Source: Mycobacterium ostraviense
GTDB taxonomy: Bacteria; Actinomycetota; Actinomycetes; Mycobacteriales; Mycobacteriaceae
Reading direction: 5' to 3'
NCBI RefSeq assembly: GCF_002705925.1
Contig: NZ_NKRE01000001.1
Coordinates: 5,581,471 to 5,621,642 of the forward strand
Length of the DNA: 40,172 nt
The notes beneath the pieces are model-generated. The model saw only the letters and a list, made by a program, of their open reading frames with translations, was not told the origin of the DNA and searched no databases. Position numbers and translations under genes: made by a program. Below, piece after piece: positions 23,326 through 31,930 of this stretch; the first letter of the stretch is position 1; the number at the start of each line of letters is the position of its first letter.

Positions 23326-23402
23326 GCGTTTCCTCATTCCTTTGCCCTTGGACGTTATGGGTTCAGCGGCATTGCGGAACGAGGCATTGGTCCCTTGTCG
23401 AT

Positions 23403-23416
23403 GGGCCTTCAGACCT
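23403..23416. promoter_or_regulatory. Possible DosR-like box upstream of third USP gene
   Basis: GGGCCTTCAGACCT fits GGGnCnnnnGnCCC with one mismatch and lies in the 127-bp gap 78 nt before the USP start, a typical distance. It is the best placed of the candidates, but chance matches are frequent. Confidence 0.4.
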
Positions 23417-23452
23417 CTAACTGTGAACGCACCGTCGAGATTGGCGCCCAGC

Positions 23453-24781
23453 TCAATTGGGCTCTGGGGCGGTATCGACTGACCGCCGGGTGGCCCTTGC
23501 GGGCCGGCACGCCACGAGTGTCAGCCCGAGCGCGAAAAGCAGCGCGGTCATCCACGGGTATTTCCCGTCCGGAGCAAATCCCGCCGCGGCGACCACCCAC
23601 AGGAAGGCAGCTGCCATCATGGCACCTGCGAGCATGATTGGTTCGGCCCAACGCTGCGGCAGCGGTATCCGGATGGTCGGCAGCGGTGCCGCGAAGAATC
23701 GCCGGAGCCACCATAACAACGCCATCTCCACTGCCGTCACCAGGCTCAAGATAACCTCCCATTCCAGCCGGGCCAGCCACCACGCCGCCGTCCCCTGGGC
23801 CGGTTGCGGCAGCAGCCTGGCCGGGTAGGCGACGACCGCGACGATCACCACCGGCACCATGTGCCACAGGTAGAGCGCCATCACATTGCTGTTGGCGGCC
23901 GACAACAGCCGCTGCAATCGGTGGGAACGAAGCACGCGGTTGAGCGCGGGTGCGATGGCCACCGCAATGCCGGCCTGTGTGCAGGCGAACGCCAGCATCG
24001 CCACCGAGGGCGGCATGCTGTTCTGTACCGCTTGGCCGGGAACCCCGATCATGCTGACCGGATAGGGGCCGATCCAGATGAGCAGGGCCAGCGCGACTGC
24101 CGATCCGGCGGCAAGCACCGCCGGTCGACGGCCGGTTAACAGTCCTGCCTGCCAACAGATCCCCAGCTGGTAGAGCAGGCCCCAGCACAACAGGTAGTTC
24201 AGGCCGCCGAGAGAGGGCATATGACCGGCTATCGCAGCGGCGTCCACCGCTACCAGCGCAACTGCCAGTACCGCCGGCACCATGAGCCCCCACCGTCGGT
24301 GTGCGACTATCGCAACAGGCGTCAGCGATACCACCACCAAATACACCGCGAGGAACCACAGGTGCATGGCCACCGCCCACCCCGCATACTCCAGCACCGA
24401 GCCGGGAAGGCCGGAGACCTGCAGCGCCACCACGACTACCGACATCAGCCCCACGTACACCGCGGTGGGTCCGAGCACTCGCGCCACCCGATGCCGAATC
24501 CAGTACTGCCGCGAGACACCGCCGTCGCCGTAACGATGTGTCCATGACACGGCGCCGGCATAGCCGGCCACCAGGAAGAAAACCGGCACCGCCTGAAAAG
24601 GCCACGTCAGCCACTGCGTCCAGGGCTGGTCGACCAGCGGATTCTGCCGGCCGAACTGTCCGTTGTGATACGTCACGGACCCGGCCAGCCAGTGGCCCAG
24701 GACGATGAGGACCACGCCCGACACCCGGTAAAAGTCGACGGCCAGATCGCGGGCCGGTCGACCGGTGCCTGCGTGGTCCAT
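23453..24781 (-). CDS. Membrane acyltransferase, acyltransferase-3 (OafA/YrhL-like) family
   Basis: Polytopic membrane protein of 442 residues with about ten to eleven hydrophobic helices. The family start RDLAVDFYRVSGVVLIVLGHWL carries the conserved Arg and His thought to be catalytic in O-acyltransferases of sugars and lipids. WTQWLTWPFQAVPVFFLVAGY and FLAVYLVVVSL follow the family pattern. It probably acetylates or acylates an envelope glycolipid or polysaccharide at the membrane, but no substrate is indicated. Start ATG 24781. It lies upstream of the USP gene on the same strand with a 127-bp gap. Confidence 0.9.
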   Translation of the reverse strand: MDHAGTGRPARDLAVDFYRVSGVVLIVLGHWLAGSVTYHNGQFGRQNPLVDQPWTQWLTWPFQAVPVFFLVAGYAGAVSWTHRYGDGGVSRQYWIRHRVARVLGPTAVYVGLMSVVVVALQVSGLPGSVLEYAGWAVAMHLWFLAVYLVVVSLTPVAIVAHRRWGLMVPAVLAVALVAVDAAAIAGHMPSLGGLNYLLCWGLLYQLGICWQAGLLTGRRPAVLAAGSAVALALLIWIGPYPVSMIGVPGQAVQNSMPPSVAMLAFACTQAGIAVAIAPALNRVLRSHRLQRLLSAANSNVMALYLWHMVPVVIVAVVAYPARLLPQPAQGTAAWWLARLEWEVILSLVTAVEMALLWWLRRFFAAPLPTIRIPLPQRWAEPIMLAGAMMAAAFLWVVAAAGFAPDGKYPWMTALLFALGLTLVACRPARATRRSVDTAPEPN

Positions 24782-24917
24782 CAGACCGGGGGAAGCTCAG
24801 CGACCTGCACGAGCGCGAGGGTACTCGCCGGCACCCACATAATTGGCGCGGACACTGCTCCGGTGGAAGCTTCGGGGGCCGATACGCAGACATCCGCGGC
24901 CGCCAACGAGATCCGAC

Positions 24918-25682
24918 TCAAAGCTTGCGCACCAAGGCGGCGGCGCGGACGTCGTCACCCACCACGAAGTGCATGCGGATGCGGCCGTCGCGCTGGTCGG
25001 AACGAATAGTGACGGCTTCGCCGTACTTGATCGGGCTGCGGTACTCGAGCACGACGCGATATGGAGCCGCGGTCAGCTCTGCGCCGGCCGGCAGCTGGCC
25101 GAGTACCTCGACAATGCCGTGCCAGTAGATGGTGTTGTTGACGTGCTCGAAAGGATCAATATCAGTGCGGCGCAGCGGAAATGGCGTCTCGGTGCCGTCG
25201 GTCAGCGGCTCGGTGAGCCATGGGCGCCACTTGAGCCGGTGGTTGTCGGTGGTGCTGCCGAAGTGGGCGATGCATTCATCGGTGAGCCGCGACGGCGTCA
25301 GGGTGTCCTTGTTCACACAGATCCAGAAACCTTCGGTTTCGATCCGTCCGCCGGCAGCGCCGTCAAGCTGGACGCGCATGTTGCACCATCGGGTGGAAAG
25401 CGCTGCGCACCAACGGCTAAAGGTGATATCGCTGGGTAGCTCGATCGGCTCGATGACGTCGATCACGGTGCGCAGCACGATCCAGTGGGGATGGACTTCT
25501 GCCAGCTCGGCATCGGCCAAGTGCTCGGCGCCGACTTCTTGGATATAGCGGGCTACTCCGTCCAGGCGCAGCCGCTGGTGCTCGTCGATGTCGGTGGTGG
25601 CCAGTCGCCAGCTTGTCCGGTAGACGTACCCCGAGTCGGGCACGTCGGCCAGTGGTGCGTCGACATCAGGGTGCTGCGGCAC
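24918..25682 (-). CDS. Acyl-ACP thioesterase-like protein (Rv2001-like)
   Basis: Protein of 254 residues made of two hot-dog folds, of the FatA/FatB acyl-ACP thioesterase family, which releases fatty acids from acyl carrier protein. First repeat: YRTSWRLATTDIDEHQRLRLDGVARYIQEVGAEHL. Second repeat contains TDIDPFEHVNNTIYWHGIVEVL, the HVNNxxY motif with active-site Asn/His-type residues, and VVLEYRSPIKYGE. The ATG at 25682 lies 17 nt inside the end of the upstream oxidoreductase gene, so the two are translated from one message. The pair matches the M. tuberculosis Rv2000-Rv2001 arrangement. Physiological chain length is unknown. Confidence 0.88.
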   Translation of the reverse strand: MPQHPDVDAPLADVPDSGYVYRTSWRLATTDIDEHQRLRLDGVARYIQEVGAEHLADAELAEVHPHWIVLRTVIDVIEPIELPSDITFSRWCAALSTRWCNMRVQLDGAAGGRIETEGFWICVNKDTLTPSRLTDECIAHFGSTTDNHRLKWRPWLTEPLTDGTETPFPLRRTDIDPFEHVNNTIYWHGIVEVLGQLPAGAELTAAPYRVVLEYRSPIKYGEAVTIRSDQRDGRIRMHFVVGDDVRAAALVRKL

Positions 25683-27135
25683 GCCCGCTCCTCACCGTTG
25701 CAGCGGTATCGCCGCCGTGGTCGCTCAGCAACTTTTCCAGTCGCTCGCTGGCAGCATTCAACCTCGACTGGAACATCGAGACCACCCGCTCGCGTACTCG
25801 CGGCTTGTGCGACAACGGCGGCAGCAGCTCGGCGAGAAGATTCAACCGTGCCGAGCCGAGCCAGTCGGTCAGCTCGGCGTCGGCGAGCCAGCGCCGAAAA
25901 TTGCGCAGATCGGAATGCGTCAGCCGTAGCCAGTCCAGGTCGGAGTCCGGATGTGGAATCGGCACGCAGAGTTCGTTTTTCACCGCGTCATCGGGGTAGG
26001 CAAGTTCGACGTGCGCGGTGAACGCCGCGCTGAACACCTGTTGACAGCCGCGCACCGCCTGCAGGGTGAGGTGGTCGCCGTCGAATACCGGTGTGGCCGG
26101 CCGCTGCGGTGCTCCGTCCGCGGTGCAGTCGATGTAGAGGGCGGACGGAGACGAGGCGATCGATCCGCCGTCGAGCACGATGGCGGTGGGCTCGATGCGT
26201 TGAACATGGCCCATCCTGACGACGTCGTCGATACGGCGCAACTGGTCGTATTCGGGTTGTGACACGGTCGCGCACCGATACATGGTGGGTCGAACCGTGG
26301 GGTTGAGCCGGAGCAAGGTTCCCGCTGCCTCGAGCCGGTCGAACAGGTCTTGGACCGATGTCGCGTTGCCGATAGCATCGAGCGTGGCGCCGTAGCTGTC
26401 CCGGAACTTCTTGATGAACGTTGGTCCCGGCTGCAACGTTGCCCGGTCGATCAGCCAGGCGTCGCGCGGCATGATCCAGGTCAGCCTCTCGGGGGTGACG
26501 CCGTTTCGCAATAGCCACAAGCAGACGTCCATGCCGGTCTTTCCGGCGCCGACGACCACGTATCGGTCGCGTGCCCTGAATTTCGGCAGGTCGTTGGGTG
26601 CAATGCAGTCGATGCCCGGCGCCACCGGGTACGGAGCCGGCCGCATCGACGGCACGACGGCTTGCAGGTAGGTGGCATCGACGATGCGCCGCCTGACCGT
26701 GACCCGGTATTCCGCGCCGCCCAGCGTCCGGAATCGGCCGTCGCCGAGGTAGTCGCTCATGGGGAAGTACTCAACGCGCCCGCTGGGCAGGAATTGCTGT
26801 TGCATCACCGCGTCGAAGTAGGCGCAGATTTCGCCGACGGAGGCGAGTTCGTTCAGCCCTTGGTTCCAGCCGACGGCGTCAATAGTGTTGTTGCCCAGGG
26901 CTCGTGAGTTGACGCCGTAGTACGCGGACGGTTGGTGCAGCCGCACGAATGGGTAGGCCGTGGTCCAATGCCCACCCGGTTGATGTGCCCGGTCGACGAT
27001 GACCATGCGTGCCTCGGATTCGGCAAGGAGCGTATCGGTGAACGCGATTCCCATCGCCCCGGCGCCGACCACCAGGTAATCGGTCTCGATGGCTGCCGCT
27101 GGCTCTCGCGTTGGCCCTCGCGTTGGCCCGTTCAT
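25666..27135 (-). CDS. FAD/NAD(P)-binding oxidoreductase (Rv2000-like)
   Basis: Flavoprotein of 489 residues. The FAD Rossmann motif TDYLVVGAGAMGIAFTDTLL begins near residue 18; GGHWTTAYPFVRLHQPSAYYGV follows; and the second dinucleotide motif YVVVGAGKTGMDVCLWLL marks NADPH binding. This is the layout of flavin monooxygenases, but the FxGxxxHxxxY fingerprint of Baeyer-Villiger or FMO enzymes is not evident. ATG 27135 is chosen because GGAGGG lies 5-6 nt upstream; an in-frame start at 27228 would add 31 non-conserved residues. Coupled with the thioesterase gene by overlap, it may act in the same fatty acyl pathway. Confidence 0.88.
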   Translation of the reverse strand: MNGPTRGPTREPAAAIETDYLVVGAGAMGIAFTDTLLAESEARMVIVDRAHQPGGHWTTAYPFVRLHQPSAYYGVNSRALGNNTIDAVGWNQGLNELASVGEICAYFDAVMQQQFLPSGRVEYFPMSDYLGDGRFRTLGGAEYRVTVRRRIVDATYLQAVVPSMRPAPYPVAPGIDCIAPNDLPKFRARDRYVVVGAGKTGMDVCLWLLRNGVTPERLTWIMPRDAWLIDRATLQPGPTFIKKFRDSYGATLDAIGNATSVQDLFDRLEAAGTLLRLNPTVRPTMYRCATVSQPEYDQLRRIDDVVRMGHVQRIEPTAIVLDGGSIASSPSALYIDCTADGAPQRPATPVFDGDHLTLQAVRGCQQVFSAAFTAHVELAYPDDAVKNELCVPIPHPDSDLDWLRLTHSDLRNFRRWLADAELTDWLGSARLNLLAELLPPLSHKPRVRERVVSMFQSRLNAASERLEKLLSDHGGDTAATVRSGRAAAP

Positions 27136-27579
27136 AAGCCCTCCTTCGACCATTGGGATATGGACGACCAGTCGCCGGCGGGAAGCGAGCCGGTCGTCGT
27201 TGTGGCGGAGCGGTCTCTGTTGCTGCAACGGAGCCGAATGGAGTCTAAGCCCGGCATCGGGACTGTTTTGCGATTAGCCGCGGCCTGTGCGAGTTACCGG
27301 TGGCATCCTATCGACGTCGAGTTCGACCTGGAGGGGCCTTGTATCCGGGGTAGCGCGGGTACCTGCGAAGCATGCCGCGGTGTATGACGGTCGGCAGGTC
27401 GGGGATGCGCTATCGAGGAGGTGTCAAGAACGTGGACATTCGCCTGCCCACCTGTGGATCATTCAAGGTGCCGTCGAGGTCGGTTTCGGGGTCGGTTTCG
27501 GGGGAGTAGAAACCATTGCCTGAGGTCAGTGAAAGGAACGAGCCTTGACACGTGGGGGCCCAGCTGGGCGAGCCGGACC

Positions 27580-27957
27580 ATGCCCGCAATGCTCCGCATC
27601 ACCGGTAGGACGCGTCAATACACCACCGCCGCAGATGCGCGCAAGCACATCACGGCCCGCGCGTTGCGTCCGTCGCCGTACGGACCGCCGGTGCGGCTGC
27701 GCCCCGACGTGACCGTGGAGGTCGGCCGTCGATCCGGCTGGCCGATCTATACCGTGGCACCCAAGAACGGCGCGCATACACACACCGTGGTCTACCTCCA
27801 TGGCGGTGCCTGGGTCAACGAAATCAACTCACAGCACTGGCGATTGGTGACTCACGTCGCCGCCGAGGCGCGCGTGAAGGTCGTCGTCCCGATCTATCCG
27901 TTGCTCCCTTTTGGCACGGCAGCCGATGTGGTGCCCGAGGTCGCTCACGACTACCGG
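27580..27957 (+). pseudogene. Alpha/beta-hydrolase (esterase) gene, N-terminal fragment only
   Basis: From ATG 27580 the frame encodes the front of a hormone-sensitive-lipase-like esterase: TVAPKNGAHTHTVVYLHGGAW carries the HGGxW oxyanion motif, followed by VKVVVPIYPLLPFGTAADVVPEVAHDY. After this point homology stops, before the GDSAG nucleophile and the Asp-His part. The frame runs on into DNA that belongs, in another frame, to a PadR gene remnant. No active enzyme can result. The 440 bp upstream (27136-27579) contain no gene that I can support. Confidence 0.7.
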
Positions 27958-27965
27958 ATTGCCCC

Positions 27966-28139
27966 GGACGGGCTGCTCCGGCATTCTACCGCATGCAGAT
28001 CGAGGGCCTGCTACGCCCCGATCGTCAGGTCGTCGACGGGCGGGTGCGCCGGGTCTATGAGCTCACCAGGCACGGGTTTTGGGCGCTGGAGCGTCCTGAA
28101 TTCACCCTCGGTCTTGGTGAGATGAAGATAGACCCATGA
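27966..28139 (+). pseudogene. PadR-type regulator remnant
   Basis: In this frame the DNA reads FYRMQIEGLLRPDRQVVDGRVRRVYELTRHGFWALE, which lines up with LHRMQEDGLLTSRQHVVDGRARRVYEITDLGRAALAE of the intact PadR gene that follows. Only the second half of the winged helix is left, joined upstream to the esterase fragment. Its stop overlaps the ATG of the intact gene (28136). Confidence 0.65.
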
Positions 28140-28444
28140 GTCAGTTCTTGCGCGGTGCGGTGCGGCTGCATATCTTGCACCACGCACAGTTGGAACCAAT
28201 CCACGGGGCGTGGATGGCCGCGGAGCTAGCCGGCCACGGCTACAAGATCTCCCCGGGCACGCTGTATCCGATGCTGCACCGCATGCAAGAAGACGGATTG
28301 CTGACCTCCCGCCAGCACGTGGTCGATGGCCGCGCCCGCCGCGTCTACGAGATCACCGACCTCGGGCGGGCAGCGCTGGCCGAGGAGCGCGCTGCCCTCG
28401 CCGAACTGGCCGCTGAGATCCTCGGGCACCGGGGGCAGCAATAA
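28136..28444 (+). CDS. PadR-family transcriptional regulator
   Basis: Small winged-helix protein of 102 residues, essentially the PadR DNA-binding domain: LRGAVRLHILHHAQLEPIHGAWMAAELAGHGYKISPGTLYPMLHRMQEDGLL followed by the wing RQHVVDGRARRVYEITDLG and a short helix for dimerisation (ERAALAELAAEILG). The ISPGTLYPML recognition helix is intact. It appears functional although both sides are broken genes. Downstream is a frameshifted DoxX gene, which may have been its target. Confidence 0.85.
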   Translation: MSQFLRGAVRLHILHHAQLEPIHGAWMAAELAGHGYKISPGTLYPMLHRMQEDGLLTSRQHVVDGRARRVYEITDLGRAALAEERAALAELAAEILGHRGQQ

Positions 28445-28653
28445 GTACCGGGCATCCGGCGCTGGCGCGCCGGCTCGCCACCACCGACGCGACTGCGGGT
28501 GCTCACCGCAGGCGCCACAACCTACGGACTGCGCCGCGCCCGCAGCGCCACCCAACGAAGTGCCCGATCCGTGCGGCCACAAGGCGGCGACTAAGGCATG
28601 CATCGCACAGCAAGGCAGTGAAGACACCACGTGGGCGAAGGAGGTTTAACCCG

Positions 28654-28915
28654 TGGTTGACGACGGTTCCTGGCTCACCCGGTTAAAACCACGACGCGCG
28701 CACCAGCCGCAGTCCTGCTCATCCGCTTGTATGTGGGCGTGGTGTTCGCCTGCGAAGGCATGCTGAAATTTTTGCGGCCCGACGCGCTGGGCACCGGCCG
28801 CTTTCACAAGCTCGACATCCCCGCACATCGGATCATCGTCAACATCGATGACGCCACCATCGTCATCCTCAGTGACACGCAACAGCACGCACACGCCGCA
28901 ATGCCTTGACGGCTT
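28654..28915 (+). pseudogene. DoxX-family membrane protein, frameshifted and truncated
   Basis: GGAGGT at 28641 precedes GTG 28654, which starts VVDDGSWLTRLK. A frame change near AAAACC (about 28685) is then needed to continue into APAAVLLIRLYVGVVFACEGMLKFLRPDALGTGRF, the typical first helix and loop of DoxX proteins. Homology ends at about HKLDIPA (28818), and the rest of the frame to 28915 is unrelated. The other three helices are missing. The stretch 28445-28640 shows no recognisable gene. Confidence 0.65.
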
Positions 28916-28985
28916 CTATGAACTGATCTCCGAACGTACGACAGCCGGCGGCTCGATCATCCTGACTTCCAACAGATCATCGGGG
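28916..28985 (+). mobile_element. IS21-family IstB remnant
   Basis: In one frame the bases encode DGFYELISERTTAGGSIILTSNR, which corresponds to the sensor-1 region of the IS21 helper ATPase IstB. Only about 23-28 codons remain; the P-loop and the rest of the element are absent. It lies between the broken DoxX gene and the P450 gene. Confidence 0.5.
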
Positions 28986-28997
28986 CTGCGAAGGGGC

Positions 28998-30203
28998 TCA
29001 CCTGACGGAGAGCCATAGATGCTTGCGGCGTCTGACCAGGATGCTGGGTAGCCATTCCCCGATATCGGTGGCCTTGATCCAGGTGGTGCGTTCGAGCAGT
29101 TTGCGTAACACGATGTGGGCCTCCAGGCGTGCTAGTGCGGCTCCCACGCAGAAGTGCACGCCTTTACCGAAGCTGACGTGGCTCTTGGCGCCGCTTCGGT
29201 TGAGGCGGAACTCGTTTGGCGCTTCGAAGTGCACCGGATCCCGGTTGGCTGCTCCCCACATGAGCAGCAGGTGAGAATCGGCGGGCACCGTGACACCGGC
29301 GAGGGTGGTGTCACGCCACACGTGGCGGTAATGGCCACGAAACGGCGGCTCGTAGCGCAGCGCCTCTTCGATGAAGGAGCTCAAAAGTTCGGGATGGTCG
29401 CGGACTTGTTGTTGGATCTCGGGCCGATCGGTGAGGATCCATGCCGCGCTGCCCAGAAGCGAGGCCGTCGATTCGCCGGCAGCGCTGAACAACGTGAGCA
29501 TCATCCCCAGAGCTGGCAACTGCTCCAATTCGCCTGAAGCGCAGCGTGCGGCCAGATCAGCGATCAGGCCATGATCCGGTGCTTTGTCGAAATGGTCCAG
29601 GACATAACCAGACAGTTCGATCGCCGCCATACCGGCGGCTTCGAGCTGATCGGGGGTGACAATCCCGTCGAGCAGTGTGGTGGTCGCGTAGCCGAGTCGG
29701 ATGAGTTTGTCGACGTCGCCACCGGGCAAGCCCAGTAGCCTGGCGACCACCATCATGGGCAGCCGGTTGGCCATGGCGCTCATCCACTCAATCTGACCGT
29801 CGTCCAGGTTCTCATCCCATAGACGGTCGGCAGTTTGGGCGGCGAACTCTTCAATGACACGCACGCGCTTGGCCGACAAGTGCGGCAGAAGGATCTTGCG
29901 ATGCATTGCGTGCACCGGATCGTCGGCGGTGGCCAACGCGTGAGCGGGACCTCCGGGCGGTCCCATGTCGAACGGCCTGACGGTGCCGTCACTGTGATAG
30001 ACCATGGTTGCGGTGAGGTTTGAGGAAAAGTCGTCGACCCGCTCGACTGCCTCGAGCACCGCGTCCCAGCCGCACACGGCGTAAAACACCGAATCACCGA
30101 TGCGGTGCACCGGCGCTTGTGCACGCATGCGGTCATAGAGCGGACATGGATCCTGTAACGCCTCGGCGCCAAAGAACGCGATCGGATCGGCTACAGCCGT
30201 CAT
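28998..30203 (-). CDS. Cytochrome P450
   Basis: Heme monooxygenase of 401 residues with all P450 landmarks: His101-Arg102 in the C-helix, I-helix oxygen-activation motif AAGEST at 241-246 (acid/alcohol pair Glu-Ser-Thr), ExxR at Glu280-Arg283, and the heme loop FGKGVHFCVG with ligand Cys352. It is soluble and would need a ferredoxin and reductase from elsewhere. The AAGEST and HYRHVWRDT regions recall the CYP144-like mycobacterial P450s, but I do not assign a family number. The start ATG 30203 has no strong ribosome-binding site. A TetR-type gene with a frameshift is divergent. Confidence 0.93.
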   Translation of the reverse strand: MTAVADPIAFFGAEALQDPCPLYDRMRAQAPVHRIGDSVFYAVCGWDAVLEAVERVDDFSSNLTATMVYHSDGTVRPFDMGPPGGPAHALATADDPVHAMHRKILLPHLSAKRVRVIEEFAAQTADRLWDENLDDGQIEWMSAMANRLPMMVVARLLGLPGGDVDKLIRLGYATTTLLDGIVTPDQLEAAGMAAIELSGYVLDHFDKAPDHGLIADLAARCASGELEQLPALGMMLTLFSAAGESTASLLGSAAWILTDRPEIQQQVRDHPELLSSFIEEALRYEPPFRGHYRHVWRDTTLAGVTVPADSHLLLMWGAANRDPVHFEAPNEFRLNRSGAKSHVSFGKGVHFCVGAALARLEAHIVLRKLLERTTWIKATDIGEWLPSILVRRRKHLWLSVR

Positions 30204-30397
30204 GGGTTCAGGCTGAGCGCGCCCATCGCCAGCGTCAACGGGTCACGACAAGGTTGAGGAATGCCGCCCGCCGACTCGAGCGGCGGCCGCATCATCCACA
30301 CGGCGCTACCAGGGCATTAGGCTGAGATAAAGCCGTTGAAAATTCTCAACGTGAGAGAAGGATTTCAGCGGCCTGCGATTGGGAGGAGCATGGTTAG

Positions 30398-30936
30398 ATG
30401 CCCCGGAACGACTGGCTGGTGGGGCGGGACCGCCGCAGCGAAGCCGCCGAACGGATCTACGCGCAGCTGCCGACCTCATTGCTCGCCGCGGCTACGAGGC
30501 CTTCACCATCGAGGACTTAGCAACCAAGGTCCACTGTTCGCCGGCAACGATTTACCGGCATGCCGGCGGCAAGGCGGCAATCCGCGACAGTGTTGTCGCT
30601 ATCCAATCGGCGCGCATCGTCGACACGGTTCGCGAAGCGATCAAAGACCTCAAGGGCCCGGACCGGGTGGTGACCGCCACCATCGTCGCCCTGCAACGCC
30701 TGCAGTCCGATCCGCTGGCGCAGCTTATGCGATCACTGCACACGACACCGATCAGTGACTGGATCACCAGTTCACCGGCCGTGACCGCGTTGGCCGCCGA
30801 AATGCTCGGTCATGACAACGATGACCCACTCGCTGCGCAGTGGCTCATTCGCGTCTTCTTGGCGCTGTGGTACTGGCCAGTCAAAGACCCGACCGCCCAA
30901 TGCATTATGTTGCAACGCTTCCTCGTTTTCCCTTGA
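30398..30936 (+). pseudogene. TetR-family regulator with an N-terminal frameshift
   Basis: From ATG 30398 the frame reads MPRNDWLVGRDRRSEAAERIYA, a normal TetR N-terminus, but then leaves the family. The neighbouring frame continues with AADLIARRGYEAFTIEDLATKVHCSPATIYRHAGGKAAI, the TetR HTH, and runs to a stop at 30936. A one-base change near 30460 explains this. Initiation at TTG 30379 would read the second frame throughout with a different first 30 residues, so a product is not excluded. GGGAGGAG lies at 30381-30388. The C-terminal domain (WLIRVFLALWYWPVKD) looks whole. It was probably the regulator of the divergent P450. Confidence 0.7.
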
Positions 30937-31029
30937 CGAAAACCGGCCAAACCGGGGCCAACCTAGGTGATCACACACAGACCGGCCTAGACCGTACTCG
31001 CAGCGCGAACCCCCGCGGCCGGTGCCTCA

Positions 31030-31160
31030 TCGCAGCATCCCGGTTAGCCGAAATGCTTGTCATAGGTAGCCACGGACGCGGCGCGTTCACCGGAATGCTG
31101 GCCGGCTTCCGTCGGCCAGCACTGCGCCCACCACACGACCCCGTACTGTTCGTCTGCTAG
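31030..31160 (+). pseudogene. Universal stress protein remnant (C-terminal end)
   Basis: AEMLVIGSHGRGAFTGMLAG is the ATP-phosphate motif of a UspA domain, followed by a diverged FRRPALRPPHDPVLFVC where LGSVSxAVLHHAPCPVLVV is expected. Nothing upstream resembles the rest of a USP, so this is an isolated 3' fragment. Confidence 0.6.
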
Positions 31161-31199
31161 TCAGTCGAACAAGTGAACTTGCGTCAGGAATAAGGCAGA

Positions 31200-31225
31200 A
31201 CCTGATAACGGCACCTGATAACGGC
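31200..31225. repeat. Tandem 13-bp repeat, two copies
   Basis: ACCTGATAACGGC is repeated head to tail at 31200-31212 and 31213-31225. It lies in a 530-bp stretch (31161-31693) before the mazE gene, in which I see no other feature. Confidence 0.8.
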
Positions 31226-31693
31226 CCCTGCCAATCAAAATGAGGCACCACAGCTCCGTGGGCTACCACTTTGCCAGGTTCCCTGGCAAAGGACACTAAT
31301 TCAATAGCCCCCAGCGCCACAAGATAATTCGTCACTGTGACGTATCGCTGGCGGTACGCGGGGTGGTCGATGGCCCGTTCTAGGTCGGCCGCCTAGGGTG
31401 CATTAAAGCTTCCACCTGACACCCGAATTCATCAAGTGATTGAGCTCTACGTCAACCTCGCCGTATGAACGTCCGCTGCAAGCAGCAGCAGCCCGTTACG
31501 GAATCAGTACAAAGAATCAGGCCGTGACGTGCGCCGACAGGCCAATCGTCAAGAGGTGCGAGCACTTTCACTTGATGCAACTCGCAAGGCGTATGCCGAT
31601 AAGCGACATTATGTCAAGTAGAGAGCCTTGTACCGCCAACATGCGCTCGAAAGCCCGCGTGAGAGTTTGCTCAGGCCGTGGCATAATAGTGGC

Positions 31694-31930
31694 ATGAACC
31701 GCATACGCCTGAGTACTACTGTCGACGCCGGGCTACTGAGCAGTGCGCGCGACGTGCGGGCAGGAATCACTGATGCAGCTCTCATCGATGAGGCCCTCGG
31801 AGCCTTACTTGCTCGCCATCGATCAGCGGAGGTGGATGCGAGCTATGCGGCCTACGACAAGCACCCGCTTAATGAGCCCGACGAGTGGGGCGACCTAGCG
31901 TCGTGGCGGCGGGCGGCCGGCGACTCGTGA
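31694..31930 (+). CDS. mazE5: MazE-type antitoxin (MazE5-like)
   Basis: Protein of 78 residues beginning MNRIRLSTTVDAGLLSSARD, a ribbon-helix-helix-like start, followed by the helix LIDEALGALLARHRSAEVDASYAAYD and an acidic C-terminal tail (LNEPDEWGDLASWRRAAGDS) of the kind that blocks MazF. Its stop overlaps the GTG of the toxin gene (31927), the usual coupled arrangement. From memory, both proteins are very close to M. tuberculosis MazE5/MazF5 (Rv1943c/Rv1942c). It probably also represses its own promoter; a CATAAT -10-like word lies at 31682. Confidence 0.85.
   Translation: MNRIRLSTTVDAGLLSSARDVRAGITDAALIDEALGALLARHRSAEVDASYAAYDKHPLNEPDEWGDLASWRRAAGDS

Noticed and set aside
27466..27507. 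Repeated GTCGGTTTCGGGG words before the esterase fragment, considered as a CRISPR-like or regulatory repeat
   Set aside because: Only two short adjoining copies with no spacers; simple local duplication.
31087..31335. Minus-strand frame of 82 codons upstream of mazE
   Set aside because: No motif, poor start context and overlap with the USP remnant and 13-bp repeats.
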